Shown: piece after piece, positions 36,629 through 48,129 of the stretch
Numbering within the stretch: position 1 is the stretch's first letter
How the letters are laid out: every line of letters starts with the position of its first letter
Assembly (NCBI GenBank): GCA_051453625.1
Contig: JBOZIK010000001.1
Coordinates: 110,895,653-110,959,652, forward strand
Length of the DNA stretch: 64,000 bases
DNA from: Welwitschia mirabilis
Taxonomy: Eukaryota > Gnetophyta > Gnetopsida > Welwitschiales
Direction: 5' to 3'
The notes under the pieces: model-generated
Told to the model about the DNA's origin: nothing
Seen by the model: the letters and a program-made list of their open reading frames with translations, nothing else
Databases searched by the model: none
Made by a program: the position numbers and the translations under genes

Positions 36629-37986
36629 TATTGCAGTGTGAATTTATGCAATCATTAAGTCCTTAGGCAAAACCTGTAAATCATAATACTTGTAGAAAAT
36701 ACATAATAGTAAAGACAAAAGTCAACCTGAATGTCATACTTTATTGAAGGCACTAGATTAAAAGTTAGAAAATTTATTTTACAAAGTAGTTTTGTCTTTT
36801 CTATTATAACAAATGGATGTAAACAATAATTCAAATACAATACAAGATGAATAATGATCAAATGAAATACATGAAATGCAAGTGTAGTGAATCTGTATAG
36901 ATTCTAATCCTTCTATCACAAGGATTAATTCTTATAACTTAGATCAACTAGGAAAAGTTCTATTACTTATTTCTAATTAACATAAAATATAATAAATTTG
37001 AAATAGAATTTGGATAATGTGATTACGAAAATGAAATGAAATAGAATGGAATGGAAAATCTAAACTAACAATGTCAACCTTAACAAAGGATGCCCTTATG
37101 ATCTAAATAAACTATAAAAATGTCACAAAACTATAATCAACTTAAATCACAATGGACATTTACATAATAGTAGTAAAAATAGTAATTGACTTGACAATAA
37201 ACTTTTACATCCACTTAAAACAAAGTAGCAACACTTTAATAAAGGATATTAGACTAACACTAAGTAAAATTCTTTCTGTAGTTACTGGATGGACCTCTTG
37301 TCCCTCACTCTTTTATTACAAAAACATCAGGTATTAAAGATGAATTAGTAGTAAGGACAAGAGAGGTATCTATAGTTTTACATTAAAAGTTCTAGAACTA
37401 TAACCCTAGAAGTTGGAGAAGAAACCATAGTAGCCCAGATTAAACGCATGATCCCATTGCAGGATAATTTAGTTCCATTTATACAATGAAATAGTTATCA
37501 TCCTGACTATCATGGGGATTAGACTGGGGGTAATTCCCCTAAATAATAGATAATTCATTGGCTTCTAACTCCAAAATTGTCCTTGTAGTTAATTTCAAAT
37601 GTGTTGTCATTCCTCATGGGGATGACATCGCCTTTGAAAAGAGGTCTCATTGGCTTCTAATTCTACTTCTAATTCTACTCCATGTTACTATCGCAATAGG
37701 ATACTCCAACATTATCATCCTAATTGTTGTGGGGATGATAAAGGGAACAACACCCTTCAGAAGCTCTGTAGCCAAAGAAAATTAGCCTTCTTCATCATTA
37801 ATCTTGTTCCAAAATACTAAGTACCAGAATATACCTGAAATACCTTCAAATATGTTAAGAATTATGTGTTTCTGAGATCATCACATTGATTGTCCATAAT
37901 ATCAGAATTGCATCTAAATCTATATAAACATCTTACAAAACTACTCAAAATACACTGTTAAAATACTAAAAATTAGTATCGCAACA
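36629..37986 (-). repeat. G2 3' LTR (left)
   Basis: Direct repeat of 50620-51966: GTCAACNTGAATGT, GGCACTAG, the AATGGACCTCTTGTCC-like block near 37290, ACATCAGGTATTAAA near 37325, and an end of AATTAGTATCGCAACA. It contains several TCATCC...GGATGA inverted motifs (37500-37745). A 75-codon open frame within it (37558-37785) is not conserved in the other LTR copies and is not a gene. Confidence 0.8.
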
Positions 37987-38000
37987 TAGCCCTCTACTTA
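37987..38000 (-). other. G2 polypurine tract
   Basis: Minus strand TAAGTAGAGGGCTA just before the LTR start, equivalent to AAGTGGGAGGCTA in G4. Confidence 0.65.
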
Positions 38001-40060
38001 ACCTTGTTAGTCCCTAACAAAGTAGGCAATCAACTATATTATGAGCCAAAGCATCCAGAAAAATCTAATTTTTAATTCAATTTTACTATGTAACAATATA
38101 CATTAAAATCCAATTAACTAATTAAAATACTAAAATATTTGTAATCCCCCTACTTAAACACATCACAATATAATAAATAAATGTCACACATACAAATAAA
38201 TCATAAAATGTAACAATGATAGTTTAAAAAATGATAATGTGTGTGCATAATTTAAGGTAGTGATACTGAAACTGATATATAAAACTAAGTAGGGATAATG
38301 CAAAATAATGCATATAAGTTAATTAATGTATTCTATAAGAGGAAAAGTACAAAGAGTAATCATAAAATTCTTTTCCTTGTTCAAGATGTGTTAGATGTCC
38401 TAAAACATAGTTGCAAGAAAACTCTATCAGTGTGCTATTATGTTTTTACTAGATAATGTTTATGAAAATTTATTCTAGTAATACAAAATCATATTCATAT
38501 ATCTCTTCAAAAATAATCCTTTTAAAATTAAAAATTTAATGGCTCAATATCTCAGAAGAAGCTCAAAAAGATGTCTTGGCCCCTCATAGGTAAAGCAAGA
38601 TGTCCTAAATTGTAATAGAGATAAAGGAATGATTGTCATCCTATCCATCTTGGGGATGATAAACATGGAATGACACTAATCAAATAAAAGGATGGAAATT
38701 TAAGAAAAACTAGAAAAAGTTTGAAAGTAATCAAGCATTAGAAAAGTAGCAGAAAATTAGAAAGAAGGAAAAAAGTAAAGAATTATCATAAAAAACGTGA
38801 CCATGGTAAAAGAGACTTATGAGACCATAATAATGCACTATGAAGAAGAAATTAATGCTTATAAGAACTCCTTAAATATATTTCAAACTCAATAAGCATT
38901 CAAGATTGTGTAAGTGAATGTAGCCCAAAGTAAAAGCAAAGAAATGGAAAAAAATACATTAGCATAAAACAAAAGGAACACATCAATCAAAGTAAAAGGA
39001 ATACATCAATTAAAGTGTTAAAAGAAAAATAACCATTATAAGTAAAAAATTTAAGTTAAGAAAAAGATAATTAGAAAACTACCAAATGATCAAGTCCTAA
39101 TTATTGTATGGAAAAAAGATACAAAAATGATTTTAAAAATTCCTAGCAAAACAACTAAGAAAAACATAATAAAAATGGACAACTAGGCACATGAAGAAGA
39201 TTGTTTACCTGCCCAAAATTCCACTTTAGTAAAGTCCCTTGGTAGTAATCATAAAATCACTTGATAATGAAGCATGACATAATGTATAAACTTATAAAGT
39301 ACTACTTAAATAGGTAATAATTATGATGAGACCAAGTATATGTAATGTTTTCAACTAAGGAATGATAACATTAAAAGAATCTCAAAAATGAACTTACCTA
39401 TTTATACCCCAAAACAACACTAGAATATAGAATGATCATGTGAGAGTACTATATGTAAAATGAGTCTAAAAAATAAGCAATACCTTTGATGATACCAGGG
39501 ATATTACTAATCCCGTAGCCTCGAAGTAAAAATTAGCTTTCCATGATGAGGGGAGTACAACCATTGTTAGAGGAGTAAGTACCCATACAACATGGCTAAA
39601 TGACCTCTTAGTGGAGTTTCCATAGCTATCATATCATACTGCCAAAGTCCCCTCTTAGGAAAATTTGCCCTGATGCACTTATGGTAAGACATCATGATGA
39701 CCATAAGATTATAGTCATTATTTTTTCCTTTTCTTTTCTTCTTCTTTTTTTTTTGAAAGATAAATTTTACATGATAAGTACTCATAAGAATAAGGATAAA
39801 GTAATGAGATAAGAAATAAGGAAGAATACCCTAAATAACTAAAGACTCACATCATTGATAGAGAATAAAAGAAACCAAGGCATATTCTTTTAAAATAAAG
39901 TTCATAGATGTGTGAATATTATTACTTAGAAGGCCCAAGTAAAAGATTTACTAGTTATGATAACTTCATAAAATAAAACATTAGTCAAGCTAAAAACGTT
40001 TAAGTGATAGCATGACATTTACCAAAAGAATTAGCTAAGGAAGAATTTAGATAATAGTAG
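38001..40060 (-). other. G2 3' UTR
   Basis: Non-coding, collinear with the G1 and G4 3' UTRs. The conserved block is 39400-40020, with CCATGATGAGGGGAGTACAA at about 39541 and GTGGAGTTTCC near 39611. The pyrimidine tract here is short (39720-39760). Confidence 0.65.
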
Positions 40061-40270
40061 GAGAAAAATCTAAGACAAGTAATTCTATCATGTTTAAGAT
40101 TTAATTTATATATATTTCAATGATTTGTAACCTTCTATCCATTAACTTCTAAATTTCCCAAGTATTCAGGTTCGAGGTTTTAACTGAGCCATTTTAAGAT
40201 GTAGTTTTTCTAAAATATAAGGGCCTAACCATTGAGAGGTTTAATTAGTTGTATAAAATGTATACTTAGG
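40061..40270 (-). pseudogene. G2 integrase C-terminal remnant (GPY/F region)
   Basis: Minus strand GSVKTSNLNTWEI aligns with GSIDILDLETREI in G3. A few codons upstream RPLYFRK aligns with the GPYLVEK motif. Downstream is the shared 3' UTR. Upstream there is no integrase core. Confidence 0.55.
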
Positions 40271-40615
40271 CATTGTATTTTTCAAAAAAATAATGGTCAA
40301 ACCAAATAGAAACTAATTTACAAAACATGAAAGGTATATAATCATTTTGGAGTAAAATTAATTAGAGAAAAAGAAAGTAAAAGGATAAAACTTTAATAGC
40401 ACAAATTTCAAAATATGAATAACAAATAAAGAAGTAATAAATTTAATTTAAAAAAGAATATCTTATTAAAACATTATAAATCATGAGTATCATTATATAA
40501 TTCATTAAATATATCCTTATATAATTTAAGGGGCTTTATGAACGTTTAATAAGATTGAGAAGCTCCTTAAGATTTAACTCTAACATGGTTTACAATAAAA
40601 AAGATAATATTTATT

Positions 40616-40948
40616 TCAATTTAAAATTTCAAGATATTTAAAGTCAAATTTTTGAAAAGAATGTTCATTAAAAACACAAGGTAAAGTGGACTTGGTAGAA
40701 AAAGAAACAATGTTACTTTGAGTATCACATGGATTTTTAAAAGGAAGAGATTGAAAAATAGGAGGAATAAATTCCTTAAATTTATGATTTTCATGAAATT
40801 CAATAAAGGAAACATGGCTTTGAGAATTATTTGAAAGTTTAAATGGAAGAGAGAAAGAAAGGTTATCATTATCAAGATCACATGATAATGTGAAACTCGA
40901 AGTACAAGTGGAAGGAAGAGTATGATTTAAGGTTGTACATGAAGGCAT
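40616..40948 (-). CDS. Uncharacterised 110-codon ORF in G2, homologue in G1
   Basis: An uninterrupted frame on the minus strand, starting with Met at 40948. It is rich in Ser, Asn and Phe, with no predicted membrane segment or known catalytic motif. Two short motifs (SCDLDNDNLSFSLPF and CDTQSNIVSF) recur in the broken G1 copy at about 33000-33330, at the same place in the element. It is one of few frames here that survive decay and have a relative. It is probably a remnant of a larger element-encoded protein, not a complete gene. Function unknown. Confidence 0.4.
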   Translation of the reverse strand: MPSCTTLNHTLPSTCTSSFTLSCDLDNDNLSFSLPFKLSNNSQSHVSFIEFHENHKFKEFIPPIFQSLPFKNPCDTQSNIVSFSTKSTLPCVFNEHSFQKFDFKYLEILN

Positions 40949-42222
40949 AGGTGGAAAGGATGTAGAAGTATGGGTAAAATAAAAAATATATCCTCTATGA
41001 AGTTTGAATGAATCTTTATGAGTCCTTCATTATGGTAAGTTTCTTCATTATTATCTTTGTCATTATTTTATTTGGTTGTTTTTCTCATCACGATTTATGA
41101 CTATATATTTTTTATCTTATTGAATATCACTTTCATTATATAGGTTATTAGATTCATTAAAAAGATTATTAAGATAAATAAAAGCATTATCTTCATCATT
41201 GATTGAAACGTTTTCAAATTCTTCATGATTGAATTCCTCATCTCGATTATCTATTAGTAAATGCATAATAGGAATATAATCTAATACTCAATATCATCAT
41301 CTAATAAATGGTCATCCTCATCTTGAACATTGCAAGATTGAGTTGAATTATTGTTATTTCCCTTTTACTCATCTCCTAACGAGTAGGATGTTGAAGTTAG
41401 ATTCAAGTTTTTATTTTCTATTTTAAAGCAAGAATTATTATCAATTATTTCTAAGTTCTTCTCATTTTTCTCAAGGTAGGATGTAGTAGGATAGGTTTGA
41501 TGATTTTGTATTGTGAAGAACCTTGATTCTGTAATAGTATTTATCAAAATATTTTAATCTGATTTTCTAGATTTTTATTAGTATTTTCTTGGCTCTTTTT
41601 CATTTTGCCAATTATTTATTCCATTGATTATTTTTCTTCTTTATAGTAGTTTATGGGAATGGTTGGAATTGACAAAAATTATTATAACAAGTTTTTTTAA
41701 ATGAGGTGGGATCCTTAAAATGTTAAAAAATTTTGTTTTCATTTTTATATAAAGTTTAAAAAGAAGAGGAAAAAAATAATATGTTGAAAATAGAAAGGGG
41801 TTCAATTCCTACTCTCAACATTATTTTGTGTTATTCTCCCTCTTTTTGTAAAAAATTATTAAAGTGTTTTATTTCTATTGTCCTCAGAATTTTTTAAGTT
41901 TCTCTTCCTTTCAAAAAAAACTTTCCCAAGGGTTATTTTATCAATATTAATTGAAGTAATGAAGAAGAATAAAATAAGAGAATCTAATTCAAGATGGTAA
42001 GGAAGATAAGTACATAGGAAATATTAAGTTCTTTACTTATTAATGTTTCATTGTTTTATCAAAATTGTTGGATTCTTAAGACTCAAAAGATGGCTATTGT
42101 TTTAACCATTATAGGAACAACTAATAGAATAACCACAGAGAAAAAGAAAAATTACATAACAGAATAATAAATTTCAAAAAGTAAAAGTAGCCTCTATTGT
42201 CTATGTGTCATGAGAATGATAG
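40949..42222 (-). pseudogene. G2 upstream ORF region, broken
   Basis: Minus strand, parallel to 33300-35000 of G1. An open stretch at 41365-41547 includes SYLEKNEKNLEIIDNNSCFK, an acidic, Asn-rich sequence. Near 41810-41900 is a stretch similar to G1 34680-34770. Nothing matches known retroelement domains. S3 interrupts it in the gap at 42223. Confidence 0.4.
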
Positions 42223-42602
42223 NNNNNNNNNNNNNNNNNNNNNNNNNNNNNNNNNNNNNNNNNNNNNNNNNNNNNNNNNNNNNNNNNNNNNNNNNNNNNN
42301 NNNNNNNNNNNNNNNNNNNNNNNNNNNNNNNNNNNNNNNNNNNNNNNNNNNNNNNNNNNNNNNNNNNNNNNNNNNNNNNNNNNNNNNNNNNNNNNNNNNN
42401 NNNNNNNNNNNNNNNNNNNNNNNNNNNNNNNNNNNNNNNNNNNNNNNNNNNNNNNNNNNNNNNNNNNNNNNNNNNNNNNNNNNNNNNNNNNNNNNNNNNN
42501 NNNNNNNNNNNNNNNNNNNNNNNNNNNNNNNNNNNNNNNNNNNNNNNNNNNNNNNNNNNNNNNNNNNNNNNNNNNNNNNNNNNNNNNNNNNNNNNNNNNN
42601 NN
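42223..42602. other. Assembly gap (380 N)
   Basis: Hides the left border of S3 and its target site in G2. Confidence 0.95.
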
Positions 42603-42831
42603 TGTAGGATTTATAGTGGTTCAGGAACTTCCCTACTTCATACTTGACTATCAGCTTCTCCCAAGCTTGATATTAGATCTCTGTTACTTCATAGATTTTA
42701 CCAGGCTCACCTGTTAATCCTTACAAGTGGACTTTTATAGGCTAAGTCTTAACCTTTACAATGAACTTTTGTAGGCTAAGTTTTAACCTTTGGTAACAGA
42801 CTTTTGTAGGCTAAGTCTTAATCTTTGATAA

Positions 42832-42931
42832 NNNNNNNNNNNNNNNNNNNNNNNNNNNNNNNNNNNNNNNNNNNNNNNNNNNNNNNNNNNNNNNNNNNNN
42901 NNNNNNNNNNNNNNNNNNNNNNNNNNNNNNN
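42832..42931. other. Assembly gap (100 N), duplicated flanks
   Basis: AACCTTTGGTAACAGACTTT occurs on both sides. This is a minisatellite unit of the S3 LTR, so copy number is unreliable. Confidence 0.95.
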
Positions 42932-43203
42932 AACCTTTGGTAACAGACTTTTGTAGACTAAGTCTCAATCTTTGATAATGAATAGAAGTGATGTAATGAA
43001 GCCTTCATATCTTTGATATTACTTCTTTAGTATCAGTACATAGAATGAAGGTCTTCTTCAATTGAATACAGTGATGAGGTCCTTAGATCTGATTCTGAGT
43101 AATGTCCTAATCTAAGACTAGATCTCCTCAATCAAATATGAAATAGTATAATAGATATTCCAATGCAATATGCTAATTGATCTTTCAAATCCACAATGAA
43201 TAT

Positions 43204-43303
43204 NNNNNNNNNNNNNNNNNNNNNNNNNNNNNNNNNNNNNNNNNNNNNNNNNNNNNNNNNNNNNNNNNNNNNNNNNNNNNNNNNNNNNNNNNNNNNNNNN
43301 NNN
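43204..43303. other. Assembly gap (100 N), duplicated flanks
   Basis: About 225 bp left of the gap (from 42979) repeat right of it (to about 43530) with a few differences. Confidence 0.95.
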
Positions 43304-43719
43304 ATGAATAGAAGTGATGCAATGAAGATTTCATATCTTTGATATTACTTGTTTAGTATCAGTACATAGAATGAAGGCCTTCTTCAATTGAATACAGTGA
43401 TGAGGTCCTTAGATCTGATTCTAAGTGATGTCCTAATCTAAAACTAGATCTCCTTAATCAAATATAAAATAGTATAATAGATATTCCAATGTAATATGCT
43501 GATTGATCTTTTAGATCCACAATGAATATACTAAGTTAAAAATGTGCCAAAAAGATCTCTAGGTCATCTCTTACTTAGGTATTTATAATTGAGGATTACT
43601 AGGATTTGATACAATTGAATTGCACCTTCAATGGCTATAAACAACTAAAAAATGAATGGGTAATGAATAGGTAACCGATACATAATGTCTATATAATCTA
43701 CTTTTCTATACCATTTGGT

Positions 43720-44070
43720 CGACTCCACAAATATCTAGTCAACCCAATAAGAACTTGGTCAACTCCATCTTATGTCTGGTCGACCCATTGTCTCTTAGTT
43801 TAGAACTATGGACTTTGTCAGCTTATTAGGTTTCGTCAATCCCATCATGAATCTAGTCGATTCCTTTCCTTTTGATTTGAAACTTGACTATCAGCTCCTA
43901 CCCCATGAATATCTGGTTGACCTCATTTCTCTCAGTCTAGGACAATTGATTCTTCAAAACATAGATCTAGTTGATCCCTTTAGAATCTAGTCAATTCCTC
44001 TAGGTTTAGTTCATTTCTGTTGTATCTGCTTCAGGTGTGGTTGAACCCTTTAGGATCTGGTCAACCCCCA
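43720..44070. repeat. Array of GGTCGACC-type motifs in S3 LTR (left)
   Basis: At least ten variants of GGTCGACC (GGTCGACT, GGTCAACT, GGTTGACC, AGTCGATT and so on) followed by C-rich ends, spaced about 25-35 bp. The right LTR has the same array at 49990-50360. Most variants differ from the palindrome by CpG-type transitions. Confidence 0.75.
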
Positions 44071-44221
44071 TTGGAGATAAATAACTTAGCAATTCATTTC
44101 ATGCATTTGATCCACATCTTTCACCTACATAACTCAAACTCATCTGCACGCAATATCTAACAAATTTGTATTGCATTAGAGGAATTAGTTTGACATTAAT
44201 TGACAAATATAATCTAAAAAT

Positions 44222-44595
44222 CTTACCCTTTGACATCGATGGAAAATAATTTACTAATTTAAAAAGATTTAAATAATGTATACCCATTCACTAAACATTT
44301 GTAAGAATACATTAAAAATTCAAAAAAATCCCCCTTACATCAAGACATATACATTTTTAAGAAAAAAGATAAGATAGGTATCTATTTTACTAAATAGCAC
44401 AAAATCTTCAGCAATTATCAAAAAAGAAGTACATTTAATTTAATATTGAATTAAAAGCAATACATCTTATTAGCATATCTTCTTATCATATTGAATTAAA
44501 AGGACTACATCTTGTCACCCCATTTGACATCAATGGTAAATAATAATTAAACTTAGACACTTTTAAAACATATTCTCCTCCTATATTGATACCAA
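44222..44595 (-). other. Repeated polypurine-tract-like motifs of S3
   Basis: On the minus strand four related blocks end in a purine run: at about 44224-44250, 44329-44345, 44513-44540 and 44573-44600. The clearest share (C)CAT(C/T)GATGTCAAA followed by GGG. The first abuts the 3' LTR and is the likely functional tract. Multiplied purine tracts have been described for Sireviruses. Confidence 0.6.
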
Positions 44596-45071
44596 ATGAT
44601 AAATGATGATAAGCCAAAATTTTGAAGGCACCTTAAAGCATTTTTAATAGATAAACTATGCTTTTAAATGAGGCAAACTTGAAAATGTACAAAATTCTAT
44701 CAATATTACTGATCAAAATAACACTTATGATTTACATATTTAAATGATACCATTTGAGAAAAAACTATAATACAAAGTGATGAAAAGCATTTTAATTCCT
44801 TTGTATTTGAGATGATAATTTTAATTTTGTTTCAAAGTATATAGCATTCAAGAGTGTCAAAATAATGCAAAGATTAAGCTTAAACATAAGACTAAATTTC
44901 ATTTAAAATAAACTTTTACAAAACTCTATACTAAGCAAGAAAAAAAGAAGTGCTCATCAAGAGCATACATCTAAAAAATTATACAAAGAAAGGTATAAAA
45001 CTCTCTTTTTGATAATAAGAGCAAAAGAGAGAATAACATAACAAAGATATAAAAGGCAAGAATAATTTTAA
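44596..45071 (-). other. S3 spacer between env-like gene and purine tracts
   Basis: AT-rich, no open frame on either strand that resembles a protein. Expected 3' untranslated region. Confidence 0.5.
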
Positions 45072-45622
45072 TCTGATTCCTCCTCTTCTTATTCTTCTTC
45101 TTCAGATTCCTCCTCTATATCTTCTTCATCTCCTCTAGTATGAGTAGAGCTAGTACCTTTAGCTGAGGTATCTGCGATATCATATCTAGCTACTATGAGT
45201 ACTTCTTTCATATTCCTGGTGCAAGAGTCAATCCATTTAAAATATGAAAGAGTCTCATCTAGAGATGTTGCCTTTGGGGTTTCAGAAGGGGATTTTTTTG
45301 AAGGAGCAAAAATATGCATATAAGACAAAGTCGCACATCCAATGGGTAATAGGGACCAAAGAGTCTCTAATGAAGAATACAGATTAACATAGAAATGGCG
45401 ACAAATTTAAGTGATAAGCGCAGAGTAGAATAGAGCCCTAGTTCTGTGGTACTCTAATTGTGAAGCCATATTTTTCAATATTATAGTAGGAGCATTAATA
45501 GAATACTCAGTTCCTACGAAATACATCAAATAAGCTCTATAACTAGAGGCCTCATCGCGAGGGCCAGCTAAAGGCAAAAAATAAGATTAAGTGGATAAAA
45601 CAATATTTAAGAGTCAATAGAG

Positions 45623-45722
45623 NNNNNNNNNNNNNNNNNNNNNNNNNNNNNNNNNNNNNNNNNNNNNNNNNNNNNNNNNNNNNNNNNNNNNNNNNNNNNN
45701 NNNNNNNNNNNNNNNNNNNNNN
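45623..45722. other. Assembly gap (100 N), duplicated flanks
   Basis: The env-like segment starting ATATTTTTCAATATTATAG at about 45469 restarts at 45723. Confidence 0.95.
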
Positions 45723-45967
45723 ATATTTTTCAATATTATAGTAGGAGCATTAATAGAATACTCAGTTCCTACCAAATACATCAAATAAGCTCTATAACTA
45801 GAGGCCTCATCACGATGGCCAGCTAAAGGCAAAAAATAAGATTAAGTGGATAAAACAATATTTAAGAGTCAATAGAGAAGTATAAATAGTGTGCTTTTAA
45901 GTATGCATTTTACTACAAATCTCCCTAGTGACTGCTAGCTTTTTTTTAATTGTGTCCCTCAATGGCC

Positions 45968-46067
45968 NNNNNNNNNNNNNNNNNNNNNNNNNNNNNNNNN
46001 NNNNNNNNNNNNNNNNNNNNNNNNNNNNNNNNNNNNNNNNNNNNNNNNNNNNNNNNNNNNNNNNNNN
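45968..46067. other. Assembly gap (100 N), duplicated flanks
   Basis: ATCAAATAAGCTCTATAACT, present at 45779, recurs at 46068. This is a third version of the same segment. Confidence 0.95.
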
Positions 46068-46643
46068 ATCAAATAAGCTCTATAACTGAAGGCCTCATCA
46101 TGATGGCCAGCTAAAGGCAAAAAATAAGATTAAGTGGATAAAACAATATTTAATAGTCAATAGAGAAGTAGAAATAGTATGCTTTCAAGTATTCATTTTA
46201 CTACAAATCTCCCTAGTGACTGCTAGCTTATCTTTCATTGTGTCCCTCAATGGCCAAAATTCCTCATAGTCTCCCTAAGAAAGATTGGTCAGCTTAAAAA
46301 TGAGACCTATTGTCACTCTGATTATTCTACCCAAAACTAGGATTTCTAGAGGCCTGGTATCATGATTGAAAATAGCATTCCAATAAAATATTCTAGTAAG
46401 AAAGGAATATATAGAACCTGAAACATCTAAGAAATGATCTAAATCTTGATCTCTTAAGAGCCAAATAACATATTTTAGTTCTCTATGCTCTGATGAAGCT
46501 ACAAACCACTCCTAGCACATAGGTTTCTTTTTGAAATTCTCATAGAACTTGTCCAAGACTTCTTCAGACATTCCATAAAAGAACTAAGAAGCTTTCCTTA
46601 AAGCACCTTTCTTTGGGCCTCTCTTGGAAGTGCTAGCTACCAT

Positions 46644-47029
46644 TTTAAGACCTTTAAGAAAAGAAGAACTGAGAAAAACACTAGATTTAGCTGTAAATAT
46701 TTCTTAAACTTGAAGAAACTCAATAGATCCGAAGGCTTTAAGGTACTAGAATGAGATGAAAAAGGGTTAGGATTCTAGTTCTTTTATAGAATGAAGAAAA
46801 TAGGGAGATTTTATAAAGAAATTAGTTCCACCGACTGTACTTCTTCACTATAATCTGTTAGGTCTAGTTAACCACTTCAACATCTGGGCAACCCATTGAG
46901 ATACGGGTTTATAGTACTAAAAGGGGTTTAGATGACTAGGATTTTAGGCTAGTTGACTGATCACGTCCAGTTGACCGAATCATAGATCCACTCGTCTGCT
47001 CTGCAATCAGCCAAGGGATAGTGTATCGA
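46644..47029 (-). other. S3 spacer upstream of env-like gene
   Basis: Contains more GGTCGACC-type motifs (GTTGACTGATC, CAGTTGACCGA near 46955-46980) and no recognisable pol sequence. In a complete Sirevirus several kilobases of integrase, RT and RNase H would precede this point. Confidence 0.55.
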
Positions 47030-47366
47030 ACTCCAAATCACTTTTATGATAGATAGAATAATTATCAAAACTAGAGTTTACATCATAATTGATAGAAAAG
47101 CATTTAACTTTATCACTATATTTCATAAATTATTGGTTTGCATGTATTGATTGATCTAGAGTTTCAATATATAAACTTTAAGATTATCAACTCATTTTGC
47201 ACATAAAATAAAAGTATTTGTTTTCTTATTCTCAACTATACATTTAGATTTATCAAAGATTATTCTATTTTATTTATCACATAGTTGACTAACACTTAAT
47301 AAATTCTGTTGTAAGCCATTCACATAAAGTACATTATTGAGATCAGATGATATACCTCCTTTGATG
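47030..47366 (-). pseudogene. S3 protease C-terminus and start of pre-integrase region
   Basis: Minus strand from the gap: IKGGISSDLNNVLYVNGL, then QNLLSVSQLCDK, the typical end of copia protease. It is followed by IIFDKSKCIVENKKTN, the start of the pre-integrase region, which fades out near 47030. The catalytic Asp would lie in the 606-N gap at 47367. Confidence 0.7.
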
Positions 47367-47972
47367 NNNNNNNNNNNNNNNNNNNNNNNNNNNNNNNNNN
47401 NNNNNNNNNNNNNNNNNNNNNNNNNNNNNNNNNNNNNNNNNNNNNNNNNNNNNNNNNNNNNNNNNNNNNNNNNNNNNNNNNNNNNNNNNNNNNNNNNNNN
47501 NNNNNNNNNNNNNNNNNNNNNNNNNNNNNNNNNNNNNNNNNNNNNNNNNNNNNNNNNNNNNNNNNNNNNNNNNNNNNNNNNNNNNNNNNNNNNNNNNNNN
47601 NNNNNNNNNNNNNNNNNNNNNNNNNNNNNNNNNNNNNNNNNNNNNNNNNNNNNNNNNNNNNNNNNNNNNNNNNNNNNNNNNNNNNNNNNNNNNNNNNNNN
47701 NNNNNNNNNNNNNNNNNNNNNNNNNNNNNNNNNNNNNNNNNNNNNNNNNNNNNNNNNNNNNNNNNNNNNNNNNNNNNNNNNNNNNNNNNNNNNNNNNNNN
47801 NNNNNNNNNNNNNNNNNNNNNNNNNNNNNNNNNNNNNNNNNNNNNNNNNNNNNNNNNNNNNNNNNNNNNNNNNNNNNNNNNNNNNNNNNNNNNNNNNNNN
47901 NNNNNNNNNNNNNNNNNNNNNNNNNNNNNNNNNNNNNNNNNNNNNNNNNNNNNNNNNNNNNNNNNNNNNNNN
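47367..47972. other. Assembly gap (606 N)
   Basis: Lies between S3 gag and protease. It probably hides the protease active site. Confidence 0.95.
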
Positions 47973-48129
47973 AATTGATTCTTTGGACAAGCTTTTCACA
48001 TTCTTCATATAATTCTTAACATGTTACTTCTAATTCATCTTCCTCCTTATCAATCATATCTAAGTCATCTGAGATAGAAGTATTAGGACCATGAACGATA
48101 ATCTCCTTTCTCTATTTAATCCATGATCT

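Larger units (their letters stand above)
42420..44219 (-). repeat. S3 3' LTR (left), gapped
   Basis: Aligns with 49184-50513. Shared parts are TTTATAGTGGTT, a minisatellite of 33-35 bp units ending TAGGCTAAGTCT (42720-42960), a block around AATAGAAGTGATG, and the GGTCGACC-type array (43720-44070). Sequence on each side of the 100-N gaps is duplicated (for example 42979-43203 and 43304-43530), so the apparent length is inflated. The right end is near AATCTAAAA at 44219. Confidence 0.75.
45072..46643 (-). pseudogene. S3 env-like (third) gene, gapped but well preserved
   Basis: Starts with Met at 46643 (minus strand): MVASTSKRGPKK, a basic N-terminus. It continues ELKYVIWLLRDQDLDHFL, then LTRIFYWNAIFNHD, LGRIIRVTIGLIF and AVTREICSKMN. 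Past the gaps come GHRDEASSYRAYLMYLVG and INAPTIILKN, the core of the plant transposon-protein domain of env-like genes. The C-terminus has WIDSCTRNMKEVL and a very acidic tail (EEESEEEE) ending near 45072. Two 100-N gaps (45623, 45968) are each flanked by repeats of the same segment, so 45470-46260 contains one true segment shown up to three times. There are few stops for its age. Function unproven. Confidence 0.8.

Noticed and set aside
37558-37785. 75-codon frame starting MASNSK
   Set aside because: It lies inside the G2 LTR and is not open in the matching LTR at 50620-51966.
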